DNA of 64,000 nt from assembly GCA_964454645.1 (NCBI GenBank), contig CAYVTM010000009.1, forward strand, positions 21,929 to 85,928, read 5' to 3'. The position numbers were made by a program, and so were the translations under genes. Positions 52,142 through 61,370 of the stretch are shown here, one piece after another. This stretch comes from CAYVTM01 sp964454645 (GTDB lineage: Bacteria; Bacteroidota; Bacteroidia; Sphingobacteriales; Sphingobacteriaceae). Below the pieces are notes generated by a model. The model had not been told where the DNA came from, did no database searches, and worked only from the letters and a program-made list of their open reading frames with translations. Within the stretch, counting starts at the first letter, position 1. Every line of letters begins with the position of its first letter.

Positions 52142-53409
52142 TGAGCGAGCTGAAACAAAATAAATTCTGGAAGAATATTGATAAGCCGACACTGATACTT
52201 TACCTGTTATTAGTTATTATCGGCTGGTTGAGCATTTACGCCGCAGTATATGACGAAAACCACCGAAGTATTTTCGATTTGGATAGAAATTACGGCAAGC
52301 AGCTTTTCTGGATACTTTCGGCTTTCTTTATCGGTTTCATGATACTGCTTATTGAAAGTAAATTTTATTCTGTATTTGCTTACAGCATTTATGGCCTTAC
52401 CATGCTGTCTCTGATAATGGTATTATTTTTCGGAACCTATGTAAACGGCTCTCGCTCCTGGTTCGAGATCGGTAATTTCAGGCTACAACCTGCCGAATTC
52501 GCCAAATTTGCAACAGCTCTAGCACTTGCCAAATATATGAGTGGCACCAATATTCGCTTCGCAAATCTAAAAACCAAAATTATCAGCCTGCTGATTATCC
52601 TCATTCCCATGAGTCTGATTCTCTTACAAGGTGATATGGGCTCTGCTGTAACCTATTGTGCTTTTATTCTGGTATTATATCGTGAGGGATTACCGGGAAT
52701 TATCTTGGTCATCGGCAGTGTTTTATTACTCCTGTTTTTCCTTTCGATTCTAATACCTCAAACAACTTTGCTGTTAGGAATTGCCTTAACATCGATTGCT
52801 TTGATTTTTCTTTACAGAAAGAAAAAAAATGCCATCCTTACAACTGTATTTGCTTCCATTTGCGCTGTTGGAATCGTTTTCGGATTCGACCATGTTTTCA
52901 ATAATGTCTTAAAACAACATCATCGCGACCGATTGAATAACCTGGTTGGAATCGAAGTGGATTTAAAGGGCGCAGGATATAATGTCAATCAGTCGAAAAT
53001 TGCGATCGGCTCCGGGGGATTTAGCGGCAAAGGATTTTTAAACGGTACACAAACGAAATACGATTTTGTTCCCGAACAAAGCACCGACTTTATTTTCTGT
53101 ACGGTAGGTGAAGAACATGGATTTATAGGTAGTTTGACACTTGTCTCTTTGTTCATCGCCTTGTTATTACGTATCACTTTCATTGCAGAACGACAGCGTT
53201 CTCCTTTCAGTAGAATTTATGCGTATGGTGTAGTAGGGATTTTATTCATACACTTATTCATCAATATAGGAATGACGATCGGCTTGGTGCCTGTTATCGG
53301 AATTCCCCTGCCCTTCATCAGTTACGGAGGGTCTTCCTTATGGAGTTTTACAATACTCCTGTTCATCTTACTGAAATTAGATTCGAACCGAATGAATATT
53401 ATTCGCTAA
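52141..53409 (+). CDS. rodA: SEDS glycosyltransferase RodA
   Basis: A 422-residue polytopic membrane protein with about ten helices. GSRSWFEIGNFRLQPAEFAKFATALALA, LLQGDMGSAVTYCAF and GIPLPFISYGGSSLWS are SEDS signatures. It polymerises glycan strands for rod growth. It starts at the last base of mrdA and overlaps the convergent downstream gene by 11 bases. Confidence 0.95.
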   Translation: MSELKQNKFWKNIDKPTLILYLLLVIIGWLSIYAAVYDENHRSIFDLDRNYGKQLFWILSAFFIGFMILLIESKFYSVFAYSIYGLTMLSLIMVLFFGTYVNGSRSWFEIGNFRLQPAEFAKFATALALAKYMSGTNIRFANLKTKIISLLIILIPMSLILLQGDMGSAVTYCAFILVLYREGLPGIILVIGSVLLLLFFLSILIPQTTLLLGIALTSIALIFLYRKKKNAILTTVFASICAVGIVFGFDHVFNNVLKQHHRDRLNNLVGIEVDLKGAGYNVNQSKIAIGSGGFSGKGFLNGTQTKYDFVPEQSTDFIFCTVGEEHGFIGSLTLVSLFIALLLRITFIAERQRSPFSRIYAYGVVGILFIHLFINIGMTIGLVPVIGIPLPFISYGGSSLWSFTILLFILLKLDSNRMNIIR

Positions 53410-54124
53410 AGCGATCGCGCAGCATATCATAAAATTTCCGCTTCGCATCTTCGCGTTCAATCCATTGAAACTGAGTTGCGATCTCTTCCTCCAAAAATTT
53501 CTCAACGGAACTCCAGTCGTTGTATTCGGAAACTTTATAGATCACTTCCGAAAAATGACCTGTATCTCCGTTAAATAATTGATTAATCATAAAGAAGCGA
53601 TCATTCAATGAAAAATTCAAATCCTTTTTGAGTGTATTTGCTTTCAGGCGATCGGCAAGAGTACCTTCTTCAATATTTTTTTTCAGGCGCTCCAATAAAC
53701 TTTCCTGTTCGGATTTTAGCTGCTCATTAATAGGTTTTATATTTTGTTCACTGACAAGGGTTTCGGTACGACTTATTTCAATCGATTCGATTCGCTCCGG
53801 CATTATTTTCGGTTCATCGGGAGTTTCATTCATAACAGTCTCCTGTGCTGCTTCTTTTTCAGAATTTAATGGTGCTATTAACGAGGTTTCGGAGTGAAAA
53901 GCAGGAGTCGTTTGCACTGAGGTATCCTGCGATTGGTCTTCTTTCTCCTCAATTAATAAATCATTTAAAATCTCGGATTGCTCTATTAAATATCGGATGT
54001 TCGACAGGAAAGCATCGATTTCGAGGCTGCTTACTTGATTACCTTTGTTTAGCCATTCCTGCGTTTGCTGTTGCATTTCCTCAGTAATGAACGCTATTTT
54101 ACGAATGATAAGATCTTTATTCAT
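53399..54124 (-). CDS. Uncharacterised cytoplasmic protein convergent with rodA
   Basis: A 241-residue protein without signal or membrane segments. The N-terminal helical region is about residues 1-60, an acidic low-complexity linker covers about 60-150, and the C-terminal helical region has LNFSLNDRFFMINQLFNGD and WSSVEKFLEEEIATQFQWIE. Similar genes lie near mre/rod loci in other Bacteroidota as far as I recall; I do not know a function. It overlaps rodA by 11 bases tail to tail. A TATATTCG box at 54151-54144 is a possible promoter. Confidence 0.8.
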   Translation of the reverse strand: MNKDLIIRKIAFITEEMQQQTQEWLNKGNQVSSLEIDAFLSNIRYLIEQSEILNDLLIEEKEDQSQDTSVQTTPAFHSETSLIAPLNSEKEAAQETVMNETPDEPKIMPERIESIEISRTETLVSEQNIKPINEQLKSEQESLLERLKKNIEEGTLADRLKANTLKKDLNFSLNDRFFMINQLFNGDTGHFSEVIYKVSEYNDWSSVEKFLEEEIATQFQWIEREDAKRKFYDMLRDRFSE

Positions 54125-54294
54125 GGCAATATTTAAGTCTAAACGAATATATAAATCGATATAGTATAGTTCATACGAACCTGAACAATATTAGTTATCT
54201 ATTTTAAATTTAAAGAAAGAATCTATTATCTTTTTGAAAATCTAAGCCTTAGCGTAAATATCAGAATATATTATTTTTATTTGTTACTAGGTTC

Positions 54295-54302
54295 TATATT
54301 TG
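54295..54302 (+). promoter_or_regulatory. -7 box three bases before the tdk start
   Basis: TATATTTG is a full TAnnTTTG match; the ATG at 54306 follows after three bases, so the mRNA is likely leaderless or nearly so. Confidence 0.6.
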
Positions 54303-54305
54303 AGT

Positions 54306-54884
54306 ATGACATTATTTAATGAACCTTTCTCACGTAAGCAATTAAGCCGGGGCTCTATAGAGGTAATTTGCGGCTCAATGTTTTCGGGGAAAACAGAAGA
54401 GCTGATTCGCAGATTGCGTCGTGCCGATATTGCTAAACTTACCGTAGAAATATTTAAACCGGCTGCTGACACCCGCTATGATGATAAAGCCATCGTATCG
54501 CATGATCTGAATTCGATTCATTCCACACCCGTAAGCAACTCCGAATCAATCCTGCTTTTATCAAATGATGTACAGGTGGTAGGTATCGATGAAGCCCAAT
54601 TCTTCGATGATAATCTTCCGGTTGTATGTGTAAAACTTGCAGCGAAGGGAGTGCGTGTAATTGTAGCCGGATTGGATATGGATTATACCGGACAACCCTT
54701 TGGCCCTATGCCGATGTTAATGGCGGTTGCAGAATACGTTACCAAAGTACAGGCTGTATGCGTACAATGCGGGAGCCCTGCAAGCCATTCGTACCGGATT
54801 ATTGAAAATAATGATCAGTTTTTATTGGGCGAAAAAGAGAGCTACGAACCTCGTTGCCGATTATGTTTTAATTTAGGAAAATAA
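54306..54884 (+). CDS. tdk: Thymidine kinase
   Basis: A 192-residue type II thymidine kinase. Start at ATG 54306; the in-frame TTG at 54300 lies inside the -7 box. The P-loop is GSMFSGKT (residues 23-30), the lid region has VVGIDEAQFFDD, and two Cys pairs (VQCGSP and CRLC) bind zinc. It phosphorylates thymidine in salvage. It is transcribed alone. Confidence 0.95.
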   Translation: MTLFNEPFSRKQLSRGSIEVICGSMFSGKTEELIRRLRRADIAKLTVEIFKPAADTRYDDKAIVSHDLNSIHSTPVSNSESILLLSNDVQVVGIDEAQFFDDNLPVVCVKLAAKGVRVIVAGLDMDYTGQPFGPMPMLMAVAEYVTKVQAVCVQCGSPASHSYRIIENNDQFLLGEKESYEPRCRLCFNLGK

Positions 54885-55201
54885 AAAAGGTTTGAGTTTG
54901 ATCTTTGCCCTTTGTGCGGAACCACATTCAGCAAAATGTAACAAGTTTAATTTCCGCACCCTCTGCGGTAAAAAAAAGAGGTAATGATTTTAGCAAGCAG
55001 AACCGCTCTATAGTATAAAAATAACCATGAAAGTATGAAAGAAATGCTTCCCCGAGGGGTCAGGGCAAGCTGTCCCTCAGCATAACAAACATTCTATTGA
55101 CTATCAGATATTTACATGTAAATCTTGTAAAATTTTAACTAATCGGTAAATACAGAAAAGGCCCGAAAAAATCCGGACCTTTTTTCTGAATTTGTTATTT
55201 G
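54885..55201. other. Intergenic region with GC-rich stem-loop sequence
   Basis: 317 bases without a gene. Around 55048-55080 a G/C-rich patch (CCCCGAGGGG then CAGGG...CCCTCAG) can fold into short stems and stands out from the A/T-rich surroundings. A terminator for the minus-strand gene lies at 55155-55187. No reading frame is convincing. Confidence 0.5.
55155..55187 (-). terminator. Terminator of the T9SS subtilisin gene
   Basis: AAAAGG.CCG pairs with CGG.CCTTTT (with one wobble on the minus-strand RNA), 15 bases after the stop at 55202. The minus-strand 3' side is CCTTTTCTG. Confidence 0.7.
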
Positions 55202-58099
55202 TTAATACTTCACTAATTTCTGTGTTTCATTCACACCTTTATCGGTTTTAACACTTATAAAATAAATTCCCGATTGTAAATCCGAGCAATCTACTTCGAT
55301 ATCATAAGGACCTGCCGACAAATTATTTTCGAAAACACGTTTCACTTCTCTGCCTGATTGATCATAGATGATCAGACTGGTACGTGCATCCGAATTCAGA
55401 TGAAAGCTAATCTTGCTAATCGTATTTGCAGGGTTTGGAGCGATACGCATAGCCATCCTCTCTTTCGACTGTTGCTCTACCCCCAAAGCCAATACTACCG
55501 AATTGTATTTATTTTGTGCCGCCTGCGCACTTGCTTGTATATCGGCAACATTATCGCCCGCAATCATTGCAACTGCAAAACGCACTTCGTTCCCTGCGGC
55601 AATGTCGTACGGACCAGCACCTATTGAATACATCACATCAATACCTGTCGGATCGTTATATCCTACTTCTTCGTTTACAATTCCGGCCGATAAAGTCGTA
55701 TATTTTTCCGCTGTCGAAAAACCGCCTTCCTGCGGATCTCCCGGAACCTCATACGATTGACCATAATATGTAGGATTCAGGCCGTTACCGGTAGTCAGTA
55801 CTTTTACTGCCCCATAGGGTTCAGTTATAACCCCTACCGGGAAAGCATAGGCCGACTTCGTAAGTGTATCCCATTTGCAACGATTGCTAGGAGCATCAAT
55901 AATATCCCAATCGATAAACATCCCTGCATAGATATTCGATAAATCGAAGTTGTTTGTGTTTTTTATACGGTACTCAACAATAATATATTTATCATCGGGT
56001 TGTTGCCCCCAGGCAAGTTCACGATGTTTCACACTTAATCCAATCAAATTCGTGTTTCCATTATCGTTAAATTCTCCATGCGAAACAAAATCAATTCCAT
56101 CGATAAATTCTCTTTGCACTCTTTGGCTTGCAATAAAATGCTCATCAGGAAATTGCGTTTCTGAACGCGCATTGTTCGACACTTGAGTATTGGATGCTCC
56201 TATCATCAAAGCCGCTTCGTACAACATATCTACGCCTTTATAATTAAAACCTAATCCACCCGTAGCATCACCATTACGATAACCAATACGCCCGATTCCT
56301 GTAGCTGTTGATAATACCTTATTTACTGTAATATTCAGGGAAGCAACATTCACTTCTATCGAAAACATCTCGAAATCGGTATAAGTCCCATCAGAATAAC
56401 TTAGTTTGAATATTGCTCTTGCATTTGTTCCTGCAGTAGGCCTCACTGCAAAACTAAATGCCATCGGTATATGTTTAGTTTCGAGTGTATTTATCGCGCC
56501 CAAATTCAAATTACCATTCAAAATTACTATGGCAGCATTCGAAGAACTTGTTAAAGTTGCGGTTAATCCTGTAGTAGTAGGCGCCAGATAATTAAGGAAA
56601 TCCATATTCATATACACAGTATCACCCGGTAAGAATGAACCGAAGCTTTTATCTACAAAACTTCTGTTTACGTTACGTACCGAAGGACTTACTTCTGTTA
56701 ATGCTCTATATACGTTGATACGCCCTTTTCCTAACTTATTATTTTGAGCAGGGTTTAGTGAGTAGATATCATCACAGGTTACCCGTAACTGTTCTCCAAC
56801 CTGCAAGGGCGTATAACCCGGAAACTGAGCTTTTACAAGTGCCGCAGCACCGGCAGCAATAGGAGACGCCATCGATGTTCCATCATAAGTGGCATACGAA
56901 TTATTATAAACCGTACTATAAATGCCTGAACCCGGAGCACAAACATCTATGCTATAACCATAATTGGAAAAACCTGATTTCTTATCGGTACTATTGGTAG
57001 AAGCAACGGACAATACTCCTTTATAGGCTGAAGGGTAATGATCGGCTTCGGAAGAACTGTTCCCCGCAGCTGCAACAACTAAAGCTCCTTTAGAAATCGC
57101 ATAATTGATTACTTCCTGTCCGTAACTCCCTCCTCCTGAACCTCCCCATGAACAATTGATAATATGTGCACCCTGATCGGCTGCATATACAATTCCTTCT
57201 TCTCCGCGATAAATTGAATTGCTTGGAACATCCACTCCACATTTAACAATTAACAATTTTGATTTGAACCCCATTCCGGCAATTCCCAATCCATTATCGG
57301 CAACCGCAGAAGCATCTCCCGAAACATGAACTCCATGATCATTTCCACCCATCACGTTCGGATTATTATCTTCTTGTAAATTGCCCGGATTAGCTCCGGC
57401 AAAATCCCACCCCATGAAATTATCAATATATCCGTCGTTGTCATTATCTATACCATCAATCGGGTCGTTATAATTATATTTAATATTCGCCGCCAAATCG
57501 GGATGATCCAAATCGGAACCCGAATCAACAATACCGATTACTACCGAGGTATCGCCTTTATTGACATTCCAGGCTTCATAAGCCTTGGTGATTTTTAAAA
57601 AATAATTCCTGGTTCCTGATGTATCCGGATCATTCGGAACATAGGTAGTATGATAAATATATTGCGGCTGTGCATATACTATATGCGGGCTTTTTAAAAG
57701 CATATTAATTGCATCGGCTAAATCCCGGCCTTCTGAGATCTTGAGCTCATAAATCGTCGAAAGATCAATTTGATTTTCGGGTGAAACAGATTTGTTTGCA
57801 ATAGCTTTATGGTTCGGGAATTTAGCTGTTACAGACTCAGCCCCAATCCGATTCAAAATTTCCTGAACCTCATGAATCTGAATAGTATTTTTTGAACAGA
57901 GCGCCCTAAATTCCGGATCTATTTTTACAATAATTCTACCCTGCATGTAATCATTTGGCCCGATTGCATCCGGCATCACAAAACTACGCTCCGGGATTGG
58001 CTTTGTTGAAGCAGCCTTTTTCGGATTATCGGCATATACCGAAGAGGTGTACAGAGTCACAATTAACAATGAGGTACTCCATAGTGTTTTCATTTTCAT
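55202..58099 (-). CDS. T9SS-secreted S8 (subtilisin) serine peptidase
   Basis: A 965-residue secreted protease. Signal peptide about 1-23; propeptide-like region with GRIIVKIDPEFRALC; catalytic triad Asp192 (GIVDSGSDLDHPD), His255 (GNDHGVHVSG) and Ser409 (GTSMASP), with the oxyanion Asn347 (AAAGNSSS). A large beta-rich region follows (about 480-870) and the last 85 residues or so form a T9SS type A sorting domain (APNPANTISKI, LQSGIYFISVKTD). Calcium-type acidic loops (DGIDNDNDGYID) lie near 215-226. It is probably exported through T9SS and may degrade extracellular proteins. A small lipoprotein gene precedes it by 21 bases. Confidence 0.92.
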   Translation of the reverse strand: MKMKTLWSTSLLIVTLYTSSVYADNPKKAASTKPIPERSFVMPDAIGPNDYMQGRIIVKIDPEFRALCSKNTIQIHEVQEILNRIGAESVTAKFPNHKAIANKSVSPENQIDLSTIYELKISEGRDLADAINMLLKSPHIVYAQPQYIYHTTYVPNDPDTSGTRNYFLKITKAYEAWNVNKGDTSVVIGIVDSGSDLDHPDLAANIKYNYNDPIDGIDNDNDGYIDNFMGWDFAGANPGNLQEDNNPNVMGGNDHGVHVSGDASAVADNGLGIAGMGFKSKLLIVKCGVDVPSNSIYRGEEGIVYAADQGAHIINCSWGGSGGGSYGQEVINYAISKGALVVAAAGNSSSEADHYPSAYKGVLSVASTNSTDKKSGFSNYGYSIDVCAPGSGIYSTVYNNSYATYDGTSMASPIAAGAAALVKAQFPGYTPLQVGEQLRVTCDDIYSLNPAQNNKLGKGRINVYRALTEVSPSVRNVNRSFVDKSFGSFLPGDTVYMNMDFLNYLAPTTTGLTATLTSSSNAAIVILNGNLNLGAINTLETKHIPMAFSFAVRPTAGTNARAIFKLSYSDGTYTDFEMFSIEVNVASLNITVNKVLSTATGIGRIGYRNGDATGGLGFNYKGVDMLYEAALMIGASNTQVSNNARSETQFPDEHFIASQRVQREFIDGIDFVSHGEFNDNGNTNLIGLSVKHRELAWGQQPDDKYIIVEYRIKNTNNFDLSNIYAGMFIDWDIIDAPSNRCKWDTLTKSAYAFPVGVITEPYGAVKVLTTGNGLNPTYYGQSYEVPGDPQEGGFSTAEKYTTLSAGIVNEEVGYNDPTGIDVMYSIGAGPYDIAAGNEVRFAVAMIAGDNVADIQASAQAAQNKYNSVVLALGVEQQSKERMAMRIAPNPANTISKISFHLNSDARTSLIIYDQSGREVKRVFENNLSAGPYDIEVDCSDLQSGIYFISVKTDKGVNETQKLVKY

Positions 58100-58120
58100 T
58101 TGTATGGTTATTTGATTGGG

Positions 58121-58384
58121 TTAATAAACTATCTGAGGTTCTTTGACTGTACAATTTTTTTTGATCCATTCGAGATCGTAGGCATCTATTTCTTTGCGCT
58201 CTCCCTCAATAATAAAATATTGACGTACCTGCGCATTAGGTCCGGGCATACGGTTTTCAATCCATTCATCCGGGCATATTCTTAGTTTATCTGAAGAAGT
58301 ATTTTGCTCCAAGCCGGCACTTTTTTTAGAACTACTGCAAGCTGAAATAACCAAAAGAAGAAGTATCCCTATACTTTTACACAT
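58121..58384 (-). CDS. Small lipoprotein upstream of the subtilisin gene
   Basis: An 87-residue protein with a lipoprotein signal (Cys16 in ISACSSSKK). The mature part contains two Cys (LRICPDEWIENRMPGPNAQ and KKNCTVKE). The family is not known to me, although the CPDEWIxNRMPG motif looks conserved in character. It precedes the subtilisin gene by 21 bases, so the two are probably co-transcribed. Confidence 0.75.
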   Translation of the reverse strand: MCKSIGILLLLVISACSSSKKSAGLEQNTSSDKLRICPDEWIENRMPGPNAQVRQYFIIEGERKEIDAYDLEWIKKNCTVKEPQIVY

Positions 58385-58461
58385 TGTACATTTTTAAGCA
58401 ATTTATGATTTTTTTATTCCAATACATATTTCAAAGGATAAATTTACGGTATTAAAGGCAG

Positions 58462-58495
58462 GAATAAAAAATGCCGGAATACAGAATCCGGCATT
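58462..58495 (-). terminator. Terminator of the tRNA-Phe gene
   Basis: AATGCCGGA (58470-58478) pairs exactly with TCCGGCATT (58487-58495); on the minus strand the stem is followed by a T run (58469-58462). It lies 8 bases after the tRNA 3' end. Confidence 0.88.
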
Positions 58496-58503
58496 GGGGG
58501 TTG

Positions 58504-58576
58504 TGGTGATAGCCGGGATCGAACCAGCGACACAAGGATTTTCAGTCCTTTGCTCTACCAACTGAGCTATATCACC
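58504..58576 (-). tRNA. tRNA-Phe (GAA)
   Basis: The 73-base minus-strand sequence folds as a tRNA: acceptor GGTGATA pairs with TATCACC, the D arm contains AGCTCAGTTGGTAGAGC, the anticodon loop is CTGAAAA (anticodon GAA), and the T arm has GGTTCGATCC. The 3' CCA is not encoded. The variable loop is short. Confidence 0.95.
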
Positions 58577-58589
58577 CTCTTAGGGAATG

Positions 58590-58597
58590 CAAATGTA
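58590..58597 (-). promoter_or_regulatory. -7 box of tRNA-Phe
   Basis: On the minus strand TACATTTG, a full TAnnTTTG match, 13 bases before the tRNA 5' end. Confidence 0.6.
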
Positions 58598-58737
58598 AGT
58601 TGTTTTTCCAATAAAGGAAATTTTTTTTGAAAATATGTCCCATAATTTAAATTCTTTCTATTTAAGAATTTTTAGAAGATATTGACCTCCTTTCGTTCTA
58701 AAAAGAGTAAATTCGCCTCTATTCAGTATATCATCGT

Positions 58738-60036
58738 ATGATCGCACAAATCCTATTTATTATCTGTATAAGTCTGGCTATCGGGCTGTTCACAAAAAAT
58801 GCAGGTAAAATACGAAGCAACATCTTATTGGGCAGAGATACCGACCGCAGCGACCGTAAACCGGAGCGATTAATAACCATGCTTAAAGTCGCATTCGGAC
58901 AAACTAAAATGGCTGCACGCCCGATACCTTTTGTACTTCACCTGTTTGTGTATCTGGGCTTTGTTATTATCAATATCGAAGTACTTGAAATTATCATCGA
59001 TGGAATTGCAGGAACGCATCGCATATTCGGAGAACCTCTGGGTGCTTTCTATAATTTCTTAATTGCCGCATTTGAATATTTAGCCCTAAGTGTTTTGCTT
59101 GCCTGTGTGATATTCCTCATCCGAAGAAATATCTTAAAGCTGAAACGTTTTTCGGGAGTAGAGATGACTGCGTGGCCAAAATCAGACGCCAACTATATCT
59201 TAATTACAGAGATTCTGTTGATGTCGGCTTTCTTAACGATGAATGCTGCGGATTTTAAACTGCAACAGATGGGTGCCGAACATTATATTCAAGCCGGAGC
59301 TTTTCCCGTTAGTACTTTTTTAGTGGATCTGCTTCCTCAGGCACAGTCTTCATTAATCGCTATTGAACGCGGATGTTGGTGGTTCCATATTTTAGGAATA
59401 CTGGCATTCTTAAACTATATTCCTTATTCGAAACATTTCCACATTGTCCTTGCTTTTCCTAATACTTACTATTCAAACCTCAATCCGAAAGGGCAGTTCA
59501 ATAATATGCAATCGGTAAGTAATGAAGTGAAAGCAATGTTGGATCCGGGCTTTGTTCCTGTCAGCGATCCTAATCCCGGGAAATTCGGTGCCAAAGATGT
59601 CAGCGACTTAACCTGGGTACAATTGCTTAACGCCTATACCTGTACCGAATGTGGCAGATGTACTTCGGTATGTCCTGCTAACCAAACCGGTAAATTATTA
59701 TCGCCCCGTAAAATTATGATGGATACACGCGACCGTATTACAGAGTTTGGAACATTGCTGAATAAGAATGGAAAAGATTTTAAAGACGAAAATACGCTAT
59801 TAGATAATTATATTACACGTGAAGAACTTTGGGCATGTACCACCTGTAATGCCTGCACGGAAGCTTGCCCGGTAAACATAGATCCCCTGTCCATTATCTT
59901 GGATATGAGACGATATTTAGTGATGGAGGAATCAGCGGCACCTGCGAGCTTAAACGCAATGCAAACGAATATCGAGACAAACGGAGCTCCCTGGAAATTT
60001 TCTCCATCCGATCGTGCAAACTGGGTGGAATTATAA
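58738..60036 (+). CDS. Membrane Fe-S protein, HdrC/DsrM-like fusion
   Basis: A 432-residue protein. Five hydrophobic segments in the first 240 residues or so resemble the NarI/DsrM-type membrane domain. A soluble C-terminal part has two 4Fe-4S motifs, CTECGRCTSVCP (302-313) and CTTCNACTEACP (367-378), as in heterodisulfide reductase subunit C. It likely passes electrons between the quinone pool or a heme and the partner protein encoded next. The actual substrate in Bacteroidota is unknown. The gene follows the tRNA region with no clear promoter. Confidence 0.85.
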   Translation: MIAQILFIICISLAIGLFTKNAGKIRSNILLGRDTDRSDRKPERLITMLKVAFGQTKMAARPIPFVLHLFVYLGFVIINIEVLEIIIDGIAGTHRIFGEPLGAFYNFLIAAFEYLALSVLLACVIFLIRRNILKLKRFSGVEMTAWPKSDANYILITEILLMSAFLTMNAADFKLQQMGAEHYIQAGAFPVSTFLVDLLPQAQSSLIAIERGCWWFHILGILAFLNYIPYSKHFHIVLAFPNTYYSNLNPKGQFNNMQSVSNEVKAMLDPGFVPVSDPNPGKFGAKDVSDLTWVQLLNAYTCTECGRCTSVCPANQTGKLLSPRKIMMDTRDRITEFGTLLNKNGKDFKDENTLLDNYITREELWACTTCNACTEACPVNIDPLSIILDMRRYLVMEESAAPASLNAMQTNIETNGAPWKFSPSDRANWVEL

Positions 60037-60077
60037 TGTTTCAATAATAGAAAATATCATATTATCAATTCAAGGAT

Positions 60078-60866
60078 ATGGATTTTAAGATAAAAACAAT
60101 GGCCGAGATGATGGCCGCGGGCGAAACCCCTGAGATACTTTTCTGGGTTGGATGTGCCGGCAGTTTTGATGAACGCGCTCAAAAAATAACAAAATCAATT
60201 GCGAAAATTTTACATCATGTAGGAATAAAGTTCGCCATACTCGGAGCGGAAGAAAGCTGTACCGGAGATCCGGCAAAACGTGCGGGGAATGAGTTCTTGT
60301 TTCAAATGCAGGCGATGTCGAATATTCAGGTTTTGGAGGCTTATCAGATAAAAAAAATCGTAACCGGATGTCCGCATTGCTTCAATACTCTAAAAAATGA
60401 ATACCCGGATTTAGGAGGAAATTATGAAGTGGTTCACCATACCGAACTGATCTCTCAACTGATCCGGGACGGCAAACTGAAAGCCGCTAACGGGGAGAGT
60501 TTTAAAGGTAAGCGTATCACCTATCACGATCCTTGTTATTTGGGAAGAGCCAATGGGGTTTACGAAGCACCGCGAGAGGCATTAGAACAATTGGATGCCG
60601 ATCTTTTTGAAATGAAAAGATGTAAAAGCAAGGGGCTATGTTGTGGTGCAGGTGGAGCTCAGATGTTCAAAGAGCCTGAAAAAGGAACAAAAGATATTAA
60701 CGTTGAACGGGTGGAAGAAGCCCTCCAAGGCAAACCCGATTTTATTGCAGCAGCTTGCCCCTTTTGTATGACCATGCTTCGTGATGGAGTAAAACATTTT
60801 GAAAAAGAGCAAGAGGTACAGGTGTTGGATATTGCTGAAATTACAGCACAAGCAAACGGATTATAA
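60078..60866 (+). CDS. CCG-domain Fe-S protein, HdrB-like
   Basis: A 262-residue protein with two CCG domains. Cysteine motifs are GCPHCFNTLKNEYP in the first half and DPCYLGRANG, GLCCGAGGAQMF and ACPFCMTM in the second. This is the catalytic-type subunit of heterodisulfide reductase-like complexes. It lies 41 bases after the membrane Fe-S gene, so the two form an HdrC/HdrB-like pair. The physiological reaction is not known. Confidence 0.87.
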   Translation: MDFKIKTMAEMMAAGETPEILFWVGCAGSFDERAQKITKSIAKILHHVGIKFAILGAEESCTGDPAKRAGNEFLFQMQAMSNIQVLEAYQIKKIVTGCPHCFNTLKNEYPDLGGNYEVVHHTELISQLIRDGKLKAANGESFKGKRITYHDPCYLGRANGVYEAPREALEQLDADLFEMKRCKSKGLCCGAGGAQMFKEPEKGTKDINVERVEEALQGKPDFIAAACPFCMTMLRDGVKHFEKEQEVQVLDIAEITAQANGL

Positions 60867-60875
60867 TATTTAATT

Positions 60876-61361
60876 ATGAATTTCTCTGAAGAATCAAAAG
60901 TCTGGGTATATCAATCGGATAAAATCATCTCCGAAGCTATACAAGAAAAGATATTAGCGAAGCTGGGTGTTTTTTGTAAAGAGTGGACCGCCCATAGCCA
61001 TCAATTAAAAGCCAAAGCAGAAATAAAATACAATTGCTTTATTATTTTAATGGTGGATGAAAGTCAGGCAAATACAACCGGTTGCTCGATTGATAAATCG
61101 GTACACTTCTTACAAGAGATTGAAAGGGAGTTCGGCCTGGAATTATTTAACCGTATGCATTTCGCTTATGAAGATGCAGCGGGAGATGTGCAGGTACTAA
61201 GCAGAGAAGATTTTGAAATCGCTCTCAATAAAAATATTATAAACAAAGACACAAAGGTGTTTAATAATCTGGTGAATACTAAAAAGGAGTTAGAAAATGA
61301 CTGGAAAATACCTTTCGGGAAAAGTTGGCATACTAATTTCTTTGTAACATCATTACGCTAA
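60876..61361 (+). CDS. Conserved cytoplasmic protein, third gene of the Fe-S unit
   Basis: A 161-residue protein often labelled 'ABC transporter ATPase' in Bacteroidota, but it has no Walker motifs, so that name is wrong. The sequence has VWVYQSDKIISEA, an F/W-rich core and a C-terminal FGKSWHTNFF. It lies 9 bases after the HdrB-like gene. Function unknown; the position suggests a link with the Fe-S pair. Confidence 0.8.
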   Translation: MNFSEESKVWVYQSDKIISEAIQEKILAKLGVFCKEWTAHSHQLKAKAEIKYNCFIILMVDESQANTTGCSIDKSVHFLQEIEREFGLELFNRMHFAYEDAAGDVQVLSREDFEIALNKNIINKDTKVFNNLVNTKKELENDWKIPFGKSWHTNFFVTSLR

Positions 61362-61370
61362 GAGAAAAAT

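Noticed and set aside
55413..55760. 115-codon plus-strand frame opposite the subtilisin gene
   Set aside because: Low-complexity shadow of the T9SS tail region on the other strand.
60876..61361. 'ABC transporter ATPase' annotation
   Set aside because: No Walker A, Walker B or signature motif is present; kept as an uncharacterised conserved protein.
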